Assembly: GCF_004684775.1 (NCBI RefSeq)
Contig: NZ_SRIC01000001.1
Location: forward strand, 62,001 to 126,000
Direction of reading: 5' to 3'
DNA from: Streptomyces sp. MZ04
GTDB lineage: Bacteria; Actinomycetota; Actinomycetes; Streptomycetales; Streptomycetaceae
Length of the DNA: 64,000 nucleotides
Each line of letters starts with the position of its first letter. Within the stretch, counting starts at the first letter, position 1. The position numbers and the translations under genes are program-made. The notes under the pieces are model-generated. The model had not been told where the DNA came from. It searched no databases and saw only the letters and a program-made list of their open reading frames with translations. Positions 1-8,729 of this stretch are shown here, one piece after another.

Positions 1-1
1 T

Positions 2-718
2 GCCGAGCGGGCGGAACGGACGAGGGAGGAAGAGGCCCGGCGGCGCGTCGCCGAGGAGCGGCTGCGCATCGCCCGCGATCTGCACGATGTCGTCGCCCAT
101 CACATCGCCCTCGTCAACGTGCAGGCCGGAGTCGCCGCGCATGTGATGGACAAGCGGCCGGACCAGGCGAAGGAAGCCCTCTCCCACGTGCGCGACGCCA
201 GCCGCTCCGCGCTCAACGAACTGCGCGCCACCGTCGGCCTGTTGCGGCAGTCCGGCGACCCAGAGGCCCCCACCGAGCCCGCCCCCGGCCTCGCCCACCT
301 CGACGATCTCGTCGACACCTTCCGGCACGCGGGCCTCCCCGTGGAGGTGACCCGCGGCGACGCGGAGACGGAGCTGCCCGCCGGGGCCGACCTCGCCGCC
401 TACCGGATCATCCAGGAGGCGCTCACCAACGTACAGAAGCACGCGGGTACGGGCGCCAAGGCCGAAGTCAGCGTCGTCCGCGTAGGACCGAACATCGAGG
501 TGACGGTCCTCGACGACGGGCCGGGGGAGGGCACCGAGCCCCAGGATGACGAGGACAACGGCGGCGGGCACGGTCTGATCGGGATGCGTGAACGCGTCAG
601 CGCGCTCAGCGGCCGCTGCACCGCGGGCCCCCGCTACGGCGGCGGTTTCCGCGTCCATGCGATCCTGCCCGTCACGGCAAAGCCGGTCAGCCCGGCAGAG
701 GGAGGGACCACCGCGTGA
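2..718 (+). CDS. sensor histidine kinase, 3' part (cut by window start)
   Basis: This is the C-terminal part of a NarL-family sensor kinase; the reading frame is open from base 2, so the sensor and any membrane segments lie outside the window. The visible part opens with a charged helix leading into the dimerisation/phosphoacceptor motif RDLHDVVAHH, with the phospho-accepting His at visible residue 28 (HisKA_3 type). A HATPase_c domain follows, with an N-box-like EALTNVQKHAG, a G1 box DDGPG and a G2 region GHGLIGMRERV. The stop overlaps the GTG start of the response regulator by four bases, so the pair should be translationally coupled. The signal sensed cannot be told. Confidence 0.95.
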   Translation, partial: AERAERTREEEARRRVAEERLRIARDLHDVVAHHIALVNVQAGVAAHVMDKRPDQAKEALSHVRDASRSALNELRATVGLLRQSGDPEAPTEPAPGLAHLDDLVDTFRHAGLPVEVTRGDAETELPAGADLAAYRIIQEALTNVQKHAGTGAKAEVSVVRVGPNIEVTVLDDGPGEGTEPQDDEDNGGGHGLIGMRERVSALSGRCTAGPRYGGGFRVHAILPVTAKPVSPAEGGTTA

Positions 719-1401
719 CGATCCGGGTGCTGCTCGCCGACGATCAGGCACTGCTGCGCAGCGCGTTCAAGGTGCTCGTGAACTCCGAGTCCGACATGGA
801 AGTCGTCGCCGAGGCGTCGGACGGCGCGGAGGCCGTCGAGCTCGCCAGGGCGCAGGCCGCCGACGTCGTCCTGATGGACATCCGCATGCCCGGCACGGAC
901 GGCCTCGCCGCCACCCGGATGATCAGTGCCGACCCCGCCCTGGCCCACGTACGCGTGGTGATGCTGACGACCTTCGAGGTCGACGAGTACGTGGTGCAGT
1001 CGTTGCGCGCGGGTGCCTCCGGATTCCTCGGCAAGGGGGCCGAGCCGGACGAGCTGCTCGGCGCGATCCGCATCGCGGCCGCCGGCGACGCGCTGCTCTC
1101 CCCGGCGGCGACCAAGGGCCTGATCGCCAAGTTCCTCGCGCAGGGCGACGGTTCGGACGGTGACGGCGCGGGCGGGGTGCGCGGCGAGCGGCTCGACGCG
1201 CTCACCGGGCGTGAGCGCGAGGTCCTCGTCCAGGTCGCGGGCGGCCACTCGAACGACGAGATCGCCGAGCGGCTCGAGGTCAGCCCGCTCACCGTGAAGA
1301 CCCATGTGAACCGCGCGATGGCGAAGCTGGGCGCCCGTGACCGGGCACAACTCGTGGTGATCGCCTACGAATCCGGCCTGGTACGTCCAAGGGTGGAGTG
1401 A
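715..1401 (+). CDS. response regulator, NarL/LuxR family
   Basis: A 228-residue response regulator and cognate partner of the upstream kinase. The receiver domain spans about residues 3-120, with acidic residues in LLADDQ and the phospho-accepting Asp55 in VLMDIRMPG. A LuxR-type helix-turn-helix follows near residues 160-220 (LTGREREVLVQVAGG, then NDEIAERL and VKTHVNRAMAKLG). The GTG start at 715 overlaps the kinase stop. The next gene is a large RND pump on the same strand about 150 bp downstream, so it is a likely regulatory target, but that is inferred from position only. Confidence 0.96.
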   Translation: MTIRVLLADDQALLRSAFKVLVNSESDMEVVAEASDGAEAVELARAQAADVVLMDIRMPGTDGLAATRMISADPALAHVRVVMLTTFEVDEYVVQSLRAGASGFLGKGAEPDELLGAIRIAAAGDALLSPAATKGLIAKFLAQGDGSDGDGAGGVRGERLDALTGREREVLVQVAGGHSNDEIAERLEVSPLTVKTHVNRAMAKLGARDRAQLVVIAYESGLVRPRVE

Positions 1402-1415
1402 GCCGGAGTGCGGTG

Positions 1416-1532
1416 TACTGCGCCCGCAGTATGCGCCGCATCAGAACGGGACCCGGGAGTGACAGTTCCCTCTCCGGACATGGCAGATCGTGTAGGGGGC
1501 ACCGGCCTGCCGGTGCCCGTTCCTGCGCAGTA
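1416..1532 (+). promoter_or_regulatory. palindromes upstream of the RND pump gene
   Basis: The 151-bp gap between the response regulator and the pump gene holds a perfect 6-4-6 palindrome at 1416-1431 (TACTGC, GCCC, GCAGTA). A third GCAGTA lies at 1527-1532, close to the pump start. Between them, 1497-1518 is a GC-rich inverted repeat (GGGCACCGG, CCTG, CCGGTGCCC). The spacing fits an operator plus leader hairpin, possibly read by the upstream NarL-type regulator. No binding protein is demonstrated. Confidence 0.4.
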
Positions 1533-1552
1533 CGCCACAGAGAGAGACCACC

Positions 1553-4500
1553 ATGTCCTGGCTGTCCCGATTCAGCCTGGCCCAACGGGCCCTGATCGGG
1601 CTGATATCGATCGTCGCGCTCGTCTTCGGCGCCATCGCGATCCCTCAGCTCAAGCAGCAGTTGCTGCCCTCCATCGAACTCCCGATGGTGTCCGTCCTGG
1701 CCCCGTACCAGGGCGCGTCCCCCGATGTGGTCGAAAAGCAGGTCGTCGAGCCGCTCGAGTCCTCCATCGACGCGGTCGACGGGATCACCTCAATCACCTC
1801 CACGGCGAGCGAGGGCAACGCCGTGATCATGGCCCAGTTCGACTACGGCAACGGCTCCAAGCAGCTCGTCGCCGATGTCCAGCAGGCCGTGAACCGCGCC
1901 GGGGCCGAACTCCCCGACGACGTCGACCCGCAGGTCATCGCGGGCTCCACGGACGACATCCCGACCGTGGTCCTCTCCGTCACCTCCGACAAGGACCAGC
2001 AGGCGCTCTCCGACCAGCTCGACCGCACCGTCGTCCCCGCCATGGAGGACATCGACGGCGTCGGCCAGGTCACCGTCGACGGCGTACGCGACCTCCAGGT
2101 CGATGTCACCCCCGACGACAGGAAGCTGGCCAAGGCGGGTCTGACCCAGGCCGCGCTCGGCCAGGCGCTCCAGGCGGGCGGCGCCACGCTCCCCGCGGGC
2201 TCCTTCGACGAGGACGGCAAGAACCGCACCGTCCAGGTCGGCGGCGGCTTCACCTCCCTGAAGCAGATCCAGGACCTGATGGTCACCCCCGAGGCCAAGC
2301 CCGGGGAGCGCCCCGGCAAGCCGGTCCGCCTCGGCGACCTCGCCACGGTGAAGCAGCAGCCGGCGGACCCCACGTCCATCACGCGCACCAACGGCAAGCC
2401 GAGCCTCGCCGTCGCGATCACCATGGACCAGGACGGCAGCGCCGTCGCCATCTCCGACGCGGTCAAGGACAAGCTGCCCGACCTCCGCAAGGACCTGGGC
2501 AGCGGCTCCGGCCTGACCGTCGCGAGCGACCAGGGCCCGGCCGTCTCCAAGTCCATCGAGGGCCTCACCACCGAGGGCGCGCTCGGCCTGGTCTTCGCGG
2601 TCATCGTCATCCTGGTCTTCCTGGCGTCGATCCGCTCGACGCTGGTCACCGCGGTCTCCATCCCGCTCTCGGTCGTCCTCGCACTGATCGTCCTGTGGAC
2701 CCGCGACCTCTCCCTCAACATGCTCACGCTCGGCGCGCTGACCATCGCGATCGGCCGCGTCGTCGACGACTCGATCGTGGTCCTGGAGAACATCAAGCGC
2801 CATCTCGGATACGGCGAGGAGCGCGAGGCCGCGATCATCAAGGCGGTCAAGGAGGTCGCGGGCGCGGTAACGTCCTCGACCCTGACCACGGTCGCGGTGT
2901 TCCTCCCCATCGGCCTGGTCGGCGGCATGGTGGGCGAGCTCTTCGGCTCGTTCTCGCTGACGGTGACGGCGGCGCTCCTGGCGTCCCTGCTCGTCTCGCT
3001 GACCGTCGTCCCGGTTCTCTCGTACTGGTTCCTGCGCGCCCCCAAGGACGTGCGCGGCGCCGACCCGGATGAGGCCCGCCGCAAGGCCGAGGAGAAGGAG
3101 GCGAAGAGCAGGCTCCAGCGCGTCTACGTCCCCGTCCTGCGGTTCGCGACGCGGCGCCGCCTCACCAGCCTCGCCATCGCGATCGTGATCCTCGTCGGTA
3201 CGTTCGGCATGGCGCCCCTCCTGAAGACCAACTTCTTCGACCAGGGCGAGCAGGAAGTCCTGACCATCAAGCAGGAGTTGAAGCCCGGTACCAGCCTCTC
3301 CGCCTCCGACGCCTCGGCGAAGAAGATCGAGAAGATGCTGGACGGCCTCGACGAGATCAAGGACTACCAGGTCACCGTCGGCTCGTCCGGTTTCATGGCG
3401 GCCTTCGGCGGCGGCACGGACACCAACCAGGCCTCGTACACCCTGACGCTCAAGGACAAGTCGTCGTACGACAGGACCCAGGACCTGGTCGAGGAGGAGC
3501 TCGGCAAGCTCTCCGGCATCGGCCAGACGTCCATCGCGGCCGGTGACGGCTTCGGCAGCCAGGACCTGAGCGTGGTGGTCAAGGCCGCCGACGGGGACGT
3601 GCTGCGCAAGGCGTCCGACGAGGTGCGCGCCGAGGTCGCGAAGCTCGACGACGTCACGGACGTCCAGAGCGACCTCTCGCAGAGCATCCCGCGCATCTCG
3701 GTCAAGGCCAACTCCAAGGCGGCGGCGGCCGGTTTCAACGACACCACGCTCGGTCAGGCCGTCGCCCAGGCGGTCCGCGGCACGAAGAGCGGCAAGGCGA
3801 TCCTGGACGACACCGAGCGCGACGTGGTGGTGAAGTCGGCGAAGCCGGCGAAGACCCTCGCCGAGTTGCGCAGGCTGAACCTCGGCACTGGCGTCAGGCT
3901 TGGTGACATCGCTTCCGTCAAGCTGGTCGACGGACCGGTCTCGATGTCCCGCATCGACGGCGCGCGCGCCGCGACGATCACGGCGAAGCCCACCGGTGAG
4001 AACACGGGCGCGGTCAGCGCCGACCTCACCAAGAAGCTCGACGCGCTGAAGCTGCCGGACGGTGCCACGGCGTCCATCGGCGGTGTCTCCGAGGACCAGG
4101 ACGAGGCGTTCGCCTCGCTGGGCCTGGCGATGCTGGCGGCGATCGCGATCGTCTTCATGCTGCTGGTGGCGACGTTCCGGTCCCTCGCGCAGCCACTGAT
4201 CCTGCTGGTCTCCATCCCGTTCGCTGCCACGGGCGCGATCGGCCTGCTCATCGCGACGGACACCCCGATGGGCGTCCCGGCGATGATCGGCATGCTGATG
4301 CTGATCGGCATCGTCGTCACCAACGCGATCGTCCTGATCGACCTGATCAACCAGTACCGCAAGCAGGGATACGGCGTCGTCGACGCGGTCATCGAAGGCG
4401 GCCGCCACCGCCTCCGCCCGATCCTCATGACGGCCTTGGCGACGATCTTCGCTCTCCTCCCCATGGCCCTGGGCATCACGGGCGAGGGCGGCTTCATCGC

Positions 4501-4666
4501 CCAGCCGCTCGCGGTGGTGGTGATCGGCGGCCTGATCACCTCGACCCTCCTCACCCTCCTCCTCGTCCCGACGCTGTACGCGATGCTGGAACTCCGCAAG
4601 GAGCGGCGCCGCGCGAAGCGCGAGACGAAGCGGGCGAAGAAGGCGGGCGTCCCGGCGCAGATCTAG
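1553..4666 (+). CDS. RND-family efflux transporter (AcrB/HAE1-like)
   Basis: A 1037-residue inner-membrane permease of the resistance-nodulation-division superfamily, probably proton-driven. It has the full duplicated layout: TM1 at about 13-32, a large periplasm-type porter loop, TM2-6 at about 335-490, a second loop, and TM8-12 at about 855-1015. The family motif GRVVDDSIVVLENIKRH lies near residue 400 and carries the proton-relay aspartates of TM4. The Lys/Arg-rich C-terminus is cytoplasmic. No membrane-fusion partner or outer-membrane channel gene is adjacent, as expected for a monoderm. The ATG start follows GAGAGAGACC. The substrate is unknown; it follows a two-component system that may control it. 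Confidence 0.93.
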   Translation: MSWLSRFSLAQRALIGLISIVALVFGAIAIPQLKQQLLPSIELPMVSVLAPYQGASPDVVEKQVVEPLESSIDAVDGITSITSTASEGNAVIMAQFDYGNGSKQLVADVQQAVNRAGAELPDDVDPQVIAGSTDDIPTVVLSVTSDKDQQALSDQLDRTVVPAMEDIDGVGQVTVDGVRDLQVDVTPDDRKLAKAGLTQAALGQALQAGGATLPAGSFDEDGKNRTVQVGGGFTSLKQIQDLMVTPEAKPGERPGKPVRLGDLATVKQQPADPTSITRTNGKPSLAVAITMDQDGSAVAISDAVKDKLPDLRKDLGSGSGLTVASDQGPAVSKSIEGLTTEGALGLVFAVIVILVFLASIRSTLVTAVSIPLSVVLALIVLWTRDLSLNMLTLGALTIAIGRVVDDSIVVLENIKRHLGYGEEREAAIIKAVKEVAGAVTSSTLTTVAVFLPIGLVGGMVGELFGSFSLTVTAALLASLLVSLTVVPVLSYWFLRAPKDVRGADPDEARRKAEEKEAKSRLQRVYVPVLRFATRRRLTSLAIAIVILVGTFGMAPLLKTNFFDQGEQEVLTIKQELKPGTSLSASDASAKKIEKMLDGLDEIKDYQVTVGSSGFMAAFGGGTDTNQASYTLTLKDKSSYDRTQDLVEEELGKLSGIGQTSIAAGDGFGSQDLSVVVKAADGDVLRKASDEVRAEVAKLDDVTDVQSDLSQSIPRISVKANSKAAAAGFNDTTLGQAVAQAVRGTKSGKAILDDTERDVVVKSAKPAKTLAELRRLNLGTGVRLGDIASVKLVDGPVSMSRIDGARAATITAKPTGENTGAVSADLTKKLDALKLPDGATASIGGVSEDQDEAFASLGLAMLAAIAIVFMLLVATFRSLAQPLILLVSIPFAATGAIGLLIATDTPMGVPAMIGMLMLIGIVVTNAIVLIDLINQYRKQGYGVVDAVIEGGRHRLRPILMTALATIFALLPMALGITGEGGFIAQPLAVVVIGGLITSTLLTLLLVPTLYAMLELRKERRRAKRETKRAKKAGVPAQI

Positions 4667-4672
4667 CACGCG

Positions 4673-4706
4673 GTAAGGGGCGCCCGCAGTGGCGGGCGCC
4701 CCTTAC
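4673..4706. terminator. bidirectional hairpin terminator
   Basis: A perfect 15-bp inverted repeat (GTAAGGGGCGCCCGC, loop AGTG, and its complement) sits between the convergent RND gene and nadA. It can stop transcription arriving from both sides. There is no strong T-run, which is usual in high-GC actinomycetes. Confidence 0.85.
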
Positions 4707-4751
4707 CTACGAGCCTACGTACGAGCCTTACGTACGAGAAAAGAAACAGGA

Positions 4752-5960
4752 CTACGGAAGCGCCAGCATCCGCTCCAGCGCCAGCTTCGCGAACTGCTCG
4801 GTCTCGCGGTCGACCTCGATCTGGTTGACCAGGTTGCCCTCGGCGAGGGACTCAAGCGCCCAGACCAGGTGCGGCAGGTCGATCCGGTTCATGGTCGAGC
4901 AGAAGCAGACCGTCTTGTCGAGGAAGACGATCTCCTTGTCCTCGGCGGCGAAGCGGTTGGCCAGGCGGCGTACGAGGTTGAGCTCGGTCCCGATGGCCCA
5001 CTTGGAGCCGGCAGGCGCCGCCTCCAGGGTCTTGATGATGTGCTCGGTCGAGCCGACGTAATCGGCCGCGGCCACGACCTCGTGCTTGCACTCCGGGTGC
5101 ACCAGGACGTTCACGCCGGGTATCCGCGCCCGCACGTCCTCGACCGACTCCAGCGAGAAGCGCCCGTGCACCGAGCAGTGCCCGCGCCACAGGATCATCT
5201 TCGCGTCGCGCAGCTGCTCGACGGTCAGGCCGCCGCCCGGCTTGTGCGGGTTGTAGACCACGCAGTCCTCGAGCGAGAAGCCCATGTCGCGGACCGCGGT
5301 GTTCCGGCCGAGGTGCTGGTCGGGCAGGAAGAGGACCTTTGTCGAATGGGGCTCCCCCTGCTCGAAGGCCCACTCAAGGGCCCGCTTGGCGTTCGACGAC
5401 GTACAGATCGTGCCGCCGTGCTTGCCGGTGAAGGCCTTGATGTCGGCGGAGGAGTTCATGTACGAGACGGGCACGACCTGCTCGGCTATCCCGGCCTCGG
5501 TCAGCACGTCCCAGCACTCCGCGACCTGCTCGGCCGTGGCCATGTCGGCCATTGAGCAGCCCGCCGCCAGGTCGGGAAGCACGACCTTCTGGTCGTCGGT
5601 GGTCAGGATGTCCGCCGACTCGGCCATGAAGTGCACGCCGCAGAAGACGATGTACTCCGCCTCGGGCTTGGCGGCCGCGTCCTTGGCCAGCTTGAAGGAG
5701 TCGCCGGTGACATCCGCGAACTGGATGACCTCGTCGCGCTGGTAGTGGTGGCCGAGTACGAAGACCTTGTCCCCGAGCCTCTCCTTGGCGGCGCGGGCGC
5801 GCTCGACCAGGTCGGGGTCGGAGGGCGACGGCAGGTCGCCGGGGCACTCCACACCGCGCTCGCTCTTGGGGTCGGCCTCACGGCCGAGCAGCAGCAGGGC
5901 AAGCGGCGTGGGCTGAACATCGAGGTCCACGAGGTCCACGGGGGACTGGGCGGTGGTCAC
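4752..5960 (-). CDS. nadA: quinolinate synthase A
   Basis: A 402-residue enzyme that condenses iminoaspartate with dihydroxyacetone phosphate to quinolinate in de novo NAD synthesis. It is a [4Fe-4S] enzyme. The three cluster cysteines are visible in FCGVHFMAES, HPECKHEVV and CFCSTMN, and the substrate-binding HHYQRDE motif lies near residue 70. Length is usual for the long actinobacterial form. The start is GTG at 5960. No nadB or nadC follows inside the window. The divergent neighbour is an ErpA-type Fe-S carrier, a sensible partner for an Fe-S enzyme. Confidence 0.97.
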   Translation of the reverse strand: MTTAQSPVDLVDLDVQPTPLALLLLGREADPKSERGVECPGDLPSPSDPDLVERARAAKERLGDKVFVLGHHYQRDEVIQFADVTGDSFKLAKDAAAKPEAEYIVFCGVHFMAESADILTTDDQKVVLPDLAAGCSMADMATAEQVAECWDVLTEAGIAEQVVPVSYMNSSADIKAFTGKHGGTICTSSNAKRALEWAFEQGEPHSTKVLFLPDQHLGRNTAVRDMGFSLEDCVVYNPHKPGGGLTVEQLRDAKMILWRGHCSVHGRFSLESVEDVRARIPGVNVLVHPECKHEVVAAADYVGSTEHIIKTLEAAPAGSKWAIGTELNLVRRLANRFAAEDKEIVFLDKTVCFCSTMNRIDLPHLVWALESLAEGNLVNQIEVDRETEQFAKLALERMLALP

Positions 5961-6010
5961 GAGACACGCACCCTTTCTCTTCTGCAGACGAGCCTTTTCG
6001 TCTAATTGAC

Positions 6011-6025
6011 GTTATCTATCATAAC
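6011..6025. promoter_or_regulatory. short palindrome in the nadA/erpA divergent gap
   Basis: GTTAT, CTATC, ATAAC forms a 5-5-5 palindrome in an unusually AT-rich stretch between two divergent genes. On the minus strand it contains a TATGAT hexamer suited to a -10 element for nadA. It could be an operator or simply the promoter. Nothing in the window identifies a regulator. Confidence 0.3.
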
Positions 6026-6225
6026 CGCTTCACGTCAGTTTGACGATGGCCATAGTGTCGATGTGACGCGTTCGCCTTTCACGGGTCGGTGCTCCGGCGG
6101 ATGTCATGTGCGAGCATGAAGGGACAGACGGCCGAGAGACACAGCGCTCGGCCCGGAATGAATCCGCGGCCCCGACGGTTGCAACCGTCGGCAAGCAGTC
6201 TCCGTACAACCCGGGAGAGAAGCAG

Positions 6226-6582
6226 ATGTCCGTATCGGACGAGACCACCACCGTGAGCGACGGCATCCTCCTGTCCGACGCCGCCGCGGCCAAGGTCAAG
6301 GGCCTTCTTGAGCAGGAGGGCCGGGACGACCTGGCGCTGCGCGTCGCCGTTCAGCCCGGCGGCTGCTCCGGCCTGCGCTACCAGCTGTTCTTCGACGAGC
6401 GCACGCTCGACGGCGACGTCGTCAAGGACTTCGACGGCGTGAAGGTCGTCACCGACCGGATGAGCGCTCCTTACCTGGGCGGCGCCTCCATCGACTTCGT
6501 CGACACCATCGAGAAGCAGGGCTTCACGATCGACAACCCGAACGCCACCGGCTCCTGCGCCTGCGGCGACTCCTTCAGCTAA
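6226..6582 (+). CDS. erpA: HesB/IscA/ErpA-type iron-sulfur insertion protein
   Basis: A 118-residue A-type carrier that delivers Fe-S clusters to apo-proteins in the cytoplasm. The three conserved cysteines are present: one in GGCSGLRYQLFF and two in the C-terminal CACGDSF. The frame is open further upstream, but ATG 6226 preceded by GGGAGAGAAG gives the family's normal length and an Asp/Glu-rich N-terminus. It is divergent from nadA and ends at a strong palindrome. Distinguishing ErpA from IscA by sequence alone is uncertain; actinobacteria normally have this single copy. Confidence 0.92.
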   Translation: MSVSDETTTVSDGILLSDAAAAKVKGLLEQEGRDDLALRVAVQPGGCSGLRYQLFFDERTLDGDVVKDFDGVKVVTDRMSAPYLGGASIDFVDTIEKQGFTIDNPNATGSCACGDSFS

Positions 6583-6618
6583 ATCCGTACGCCGGGCCAA
6601 CGTCCGGTCCCGTACGTG

Positions 6619-6652
6619 GAAGACGGCCCCCGAGATCTCGGGGGCCGTCTTC
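6619..6652. terminator. perfect 34-bp palindrome terminator
   Basis: GAAGACGGCCCCCGAGA is followed directly by its exact complement, giving 17-bp arms centred on AGATCT. It lies between the convergent erpA and secreted-protein genes and should terminate both. Confidence 0.85.
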
Positions 6653-6667
6653 GTCTGCCGGCTGCGG

Positions 6668-8212
6668 CTACTTCCGCGGCACCGTCTCGCCGCCCGCCGC
6701 GTCCACGACCTTGCGGTCGCCGAGCGGCGCGTCCAAGGTCACGGTCTCCGTGAACTCCTTGGCGATCATGATGCAGACCTCGCCCTTCTTGTGGGTCTCG
6801 GTCACCTTGACGCTCACACTGCCCTTGCTCTCCTCGGCCGACGCCGAGTAGTCACTGCACACGCCGCCCCAGAAGTGCAGCGTCAGCGACTTGCCGTCCG
6901 CGCTGTAGGACTCGACGCGCAGCGTCGGGTTCTCGCCCGGCTTCCCGGAGGGCGTGGGAGTCGGCTTGGGGGTCGGCGTGCTCGGCGAGGTCAGGAACTT
7001 CGGCTCCACCGCCGGGTGCGTCACGGTGAAACTGTCCTGCGCGCCCTGCGGCTTCACCTCGAAGAGCCAGGACGGCACGAGCGCCTGGCGCCCGTCCACG
7101 AACTGCACGGCGAGCCCGAACGTCGCACCCTTCACGGTGATCGGCTGCGGCTTCGGGGGAGCGGACGAGGGCTCGCAGGGCGCCTGCGTCCGCTTGTCGT
7201 CGTCACCCGCTGTCTGCTTGTCGCCGTCACCCGCCGCCGGCTGCTGTCCGTTGCCCGGCGCCGGCTGCTCCCCGGAGCCCGTCGCGTGGTCCGGCACCGC
7301 CGTGGCGCAACCGCCGATGCCGACACGGCCATCGCCCTTGCCCGACTTGTTGAGCTGCTTCAGGGTCTCGTCGGCGCTCGTCACCGGATACGTCGCGCCC
7401 TTCTCCGGCGCCTTCAACTGGCCGCTGCCGCCGACCACTTGACCGTCCGAGCCGACCTGGATGCCGGTCGACCAGCCGTACGTCGGGAGGCCGCCCACCT
7501 TTGGGTCGGCGTTCACCACCCGTACGGCGCCCATGAGTTGGCGGGCGTCGAGCTTCGCGTCGTCCTGGCCGAGCGCCTTCAGGACCGGCGCGGCGGCCTT
7601 CTTCGCCGCGCTCTCACCGACCGCGTCGCCCGAGCCGTTCGGTGCGGTCGACGTCCCCGAACAGGGCTTGCCCTTCTGGCAGTTGTCGGTACCACCGGTG
7701 GCGTACTGGGTGAACGTCCAGGTGCCGGGGGCCTGCTTGCTCACCTGGAGCGAGGGTCCCGAGCCGTCCTTGGCCGGACCGATCCGCCAGGCCCCGTCCC
7801 GCGAAGTGGGCTTGCCCTCGACGCCCAAGGCCCGGGCGAGCTCGGTCACTTGGTCCGCGCCGACCGTGCCCCGCGCGTGGTACACGGCCGCCGAATCCGG
7901 CCCGTCGGGCAGCTTGCCCTCGGCGCGGTAGGCGGCGCCGTTCGGGTCGGGCTCGCCCGGGGCGATCCCTCCGGTGCCGCCGCTCCGGTCGCCGTCCGTG
8001 TATCCGTCGAGCGCGAGCGGCGGGGGCGCCCCGCCGTCCCCCGCGGGCGCGCCGCCGTCATTGCTGCTGCCGCTGCCGCCGGTCGCCGTCGCGGCGAAGT
8101 AGGCGCCGCCGCCACCGACGAGCAGGACCGTTGCCGCCACCGACGCGACGGCAAGGCGGGAACGCCGCCGCTGCGGCTCGGCCGCGTCATGAACGGATCG
8201 CTCGGTGCTCAC
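6668..8212 (-). CDS. membrane-anchored secreted protein of unknown function
   Basis: A 514-residue protein starting at GTG 8212. The basic N-terminus (QRRRSRLAV) precedes one hydrophobic segment at about residues 22-45, which probably acts as a signal anchor. A long Gly/Ser/Asp-rich linker and an extracellular body follow. Pro/Thr/Gly-rich linkers (TPTPKPTPTPSGKPGENP) interrupt the body near residues 410-430, and cysteines occur as isolated pairs suited to disulfides. No enzyme motif is recognised. An orthologue-like gene is common at this place in streptomycetes, but no function can be assigned from sequence. Confidence 0.85.
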   Translation of the reverse strand: MSTERSVHDAAEPQRRRSRLAVASVAATVLLVGGGGAYFAATATGGSGSSNDGGAPAGDGGAPPPLALDGYTDGDRSGGTGGIAPGEPDPNGAAYRAEGKLPDGPDSAAVYHARGTVGADQVTELARALGVEGKPTSRDGAWRIGPAKDGSGPSLQVSKQAPGTWTFTQYATGGTDNCQKGKPCSGTSTAPNGSGDAVGESAAKKAAAPVLKALGQDDAKLDARQLMGAVRVVNADPKVGGLPTYGWSTGIQVGSDGQVVGGSGQLKAPEKGATYPVTSADETLKQLNKSGKGDGRVGIGGCATAVPDHATGSGEQPAPGNGQQPAAGDGDKQTAGDDDKRTQAPCEPSSAPPKPQPITVKGATFGLAVQFVDGRQALVPSWLFEVKPQGAQDSFTVTHPAVEPKFLTSPSTPTPKPTPTPSGKPGENPTLRVESYSADGKSLTLHFWGGVCSDYSASAEESKGSVSVKVTETHKKGEVCIMIAKEFTETVTLDAPLGDRKVVDAAGGETVPRK

Positions 8213-8366
8213 CGCATCGCTCCTTCGACTGCACTGCTGTCCCTTGAGACCCGTGGGTGAGTCTCGTTCGTATCCCGCATCCCCTTTACGGGGGACAGCG
8301 GTGGGACGCAGCGGGGGAGCGCACGGTTCCCTCCGTGCGCTCCGGTGCCCCTGGAGTCAGTTTCGG

Positions 8367-8594
8367 TCAGTCTCCGTACTCGGACATTCCGTCGATCAGC
8401 CGCGCGGACGCGGTCGGCACGGTGACTCCGTGGATCAGGGCGGGCGACACCGGGGCGGCGGTGGCCGCGGCGGGCGCCACCCAATGCCGGGCCATGCGGG
8501 CGCAGTCGCCGCGCAGGGTCTCCATGTTCTCCGGGGGCTCGGAGGGCAGCTCGACGGGACGCGTGGTGACGACATGCTTCGAGATAACGGCCAT
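8367..8594 (-). CDS. small conserved-type hypothetical protein
   Basis: A 75-residue ORF starting at ATG 8594. It reads as an ordinary small soluble protein with hydrophobic and charged residues in proportion and no repetitive composition, unlike the frame shadows around it. It lies between the secreted-protein gene (same strand) and the PfkB kinase (divergent). There are no recognisable domains and one cysteine. A divergent promoter region with an ACTA/TAGT palindrome around 8633-8645 lies upstream. The gene could be spurious. Confidence 0.55.
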   Translation of the reverse strand: MAVISKHVVTTRPVELPSEPPENMETLRGDCARMARHWVAPAAATAAPVSPALIHGVTVPTASARLIDGMSEYGD

Positions 8595-8729
8595 AAACGC
8601 ACCGTACGCATCTGAAGCCCTGCGAAAAAAGCCCTACTATCGGGTAGTTTTGCCTCTTCAGTGGGGGTGCTCTGACCCGGTAGCGTGAACTGTCAACCCC
8701 TCGCCTCTCCTCCACAGGAGTACTCAGCC

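Noticed and set aside
1790-4669. 959-codon open frame on the minus strand opposite the RND gene
   Set aside because: It is a high-GC shadow frame: its composition is Asp/Arg/Glu/His-rich without domains, and the plus-strand frame encodes a complete RND transporter.
6001-6060. TTGACG at 6040 with TAGTGT at 6053 as a promoter for erpA
   Set aside because: The spacer of seven bases is far too short for a -35/-10 pair.
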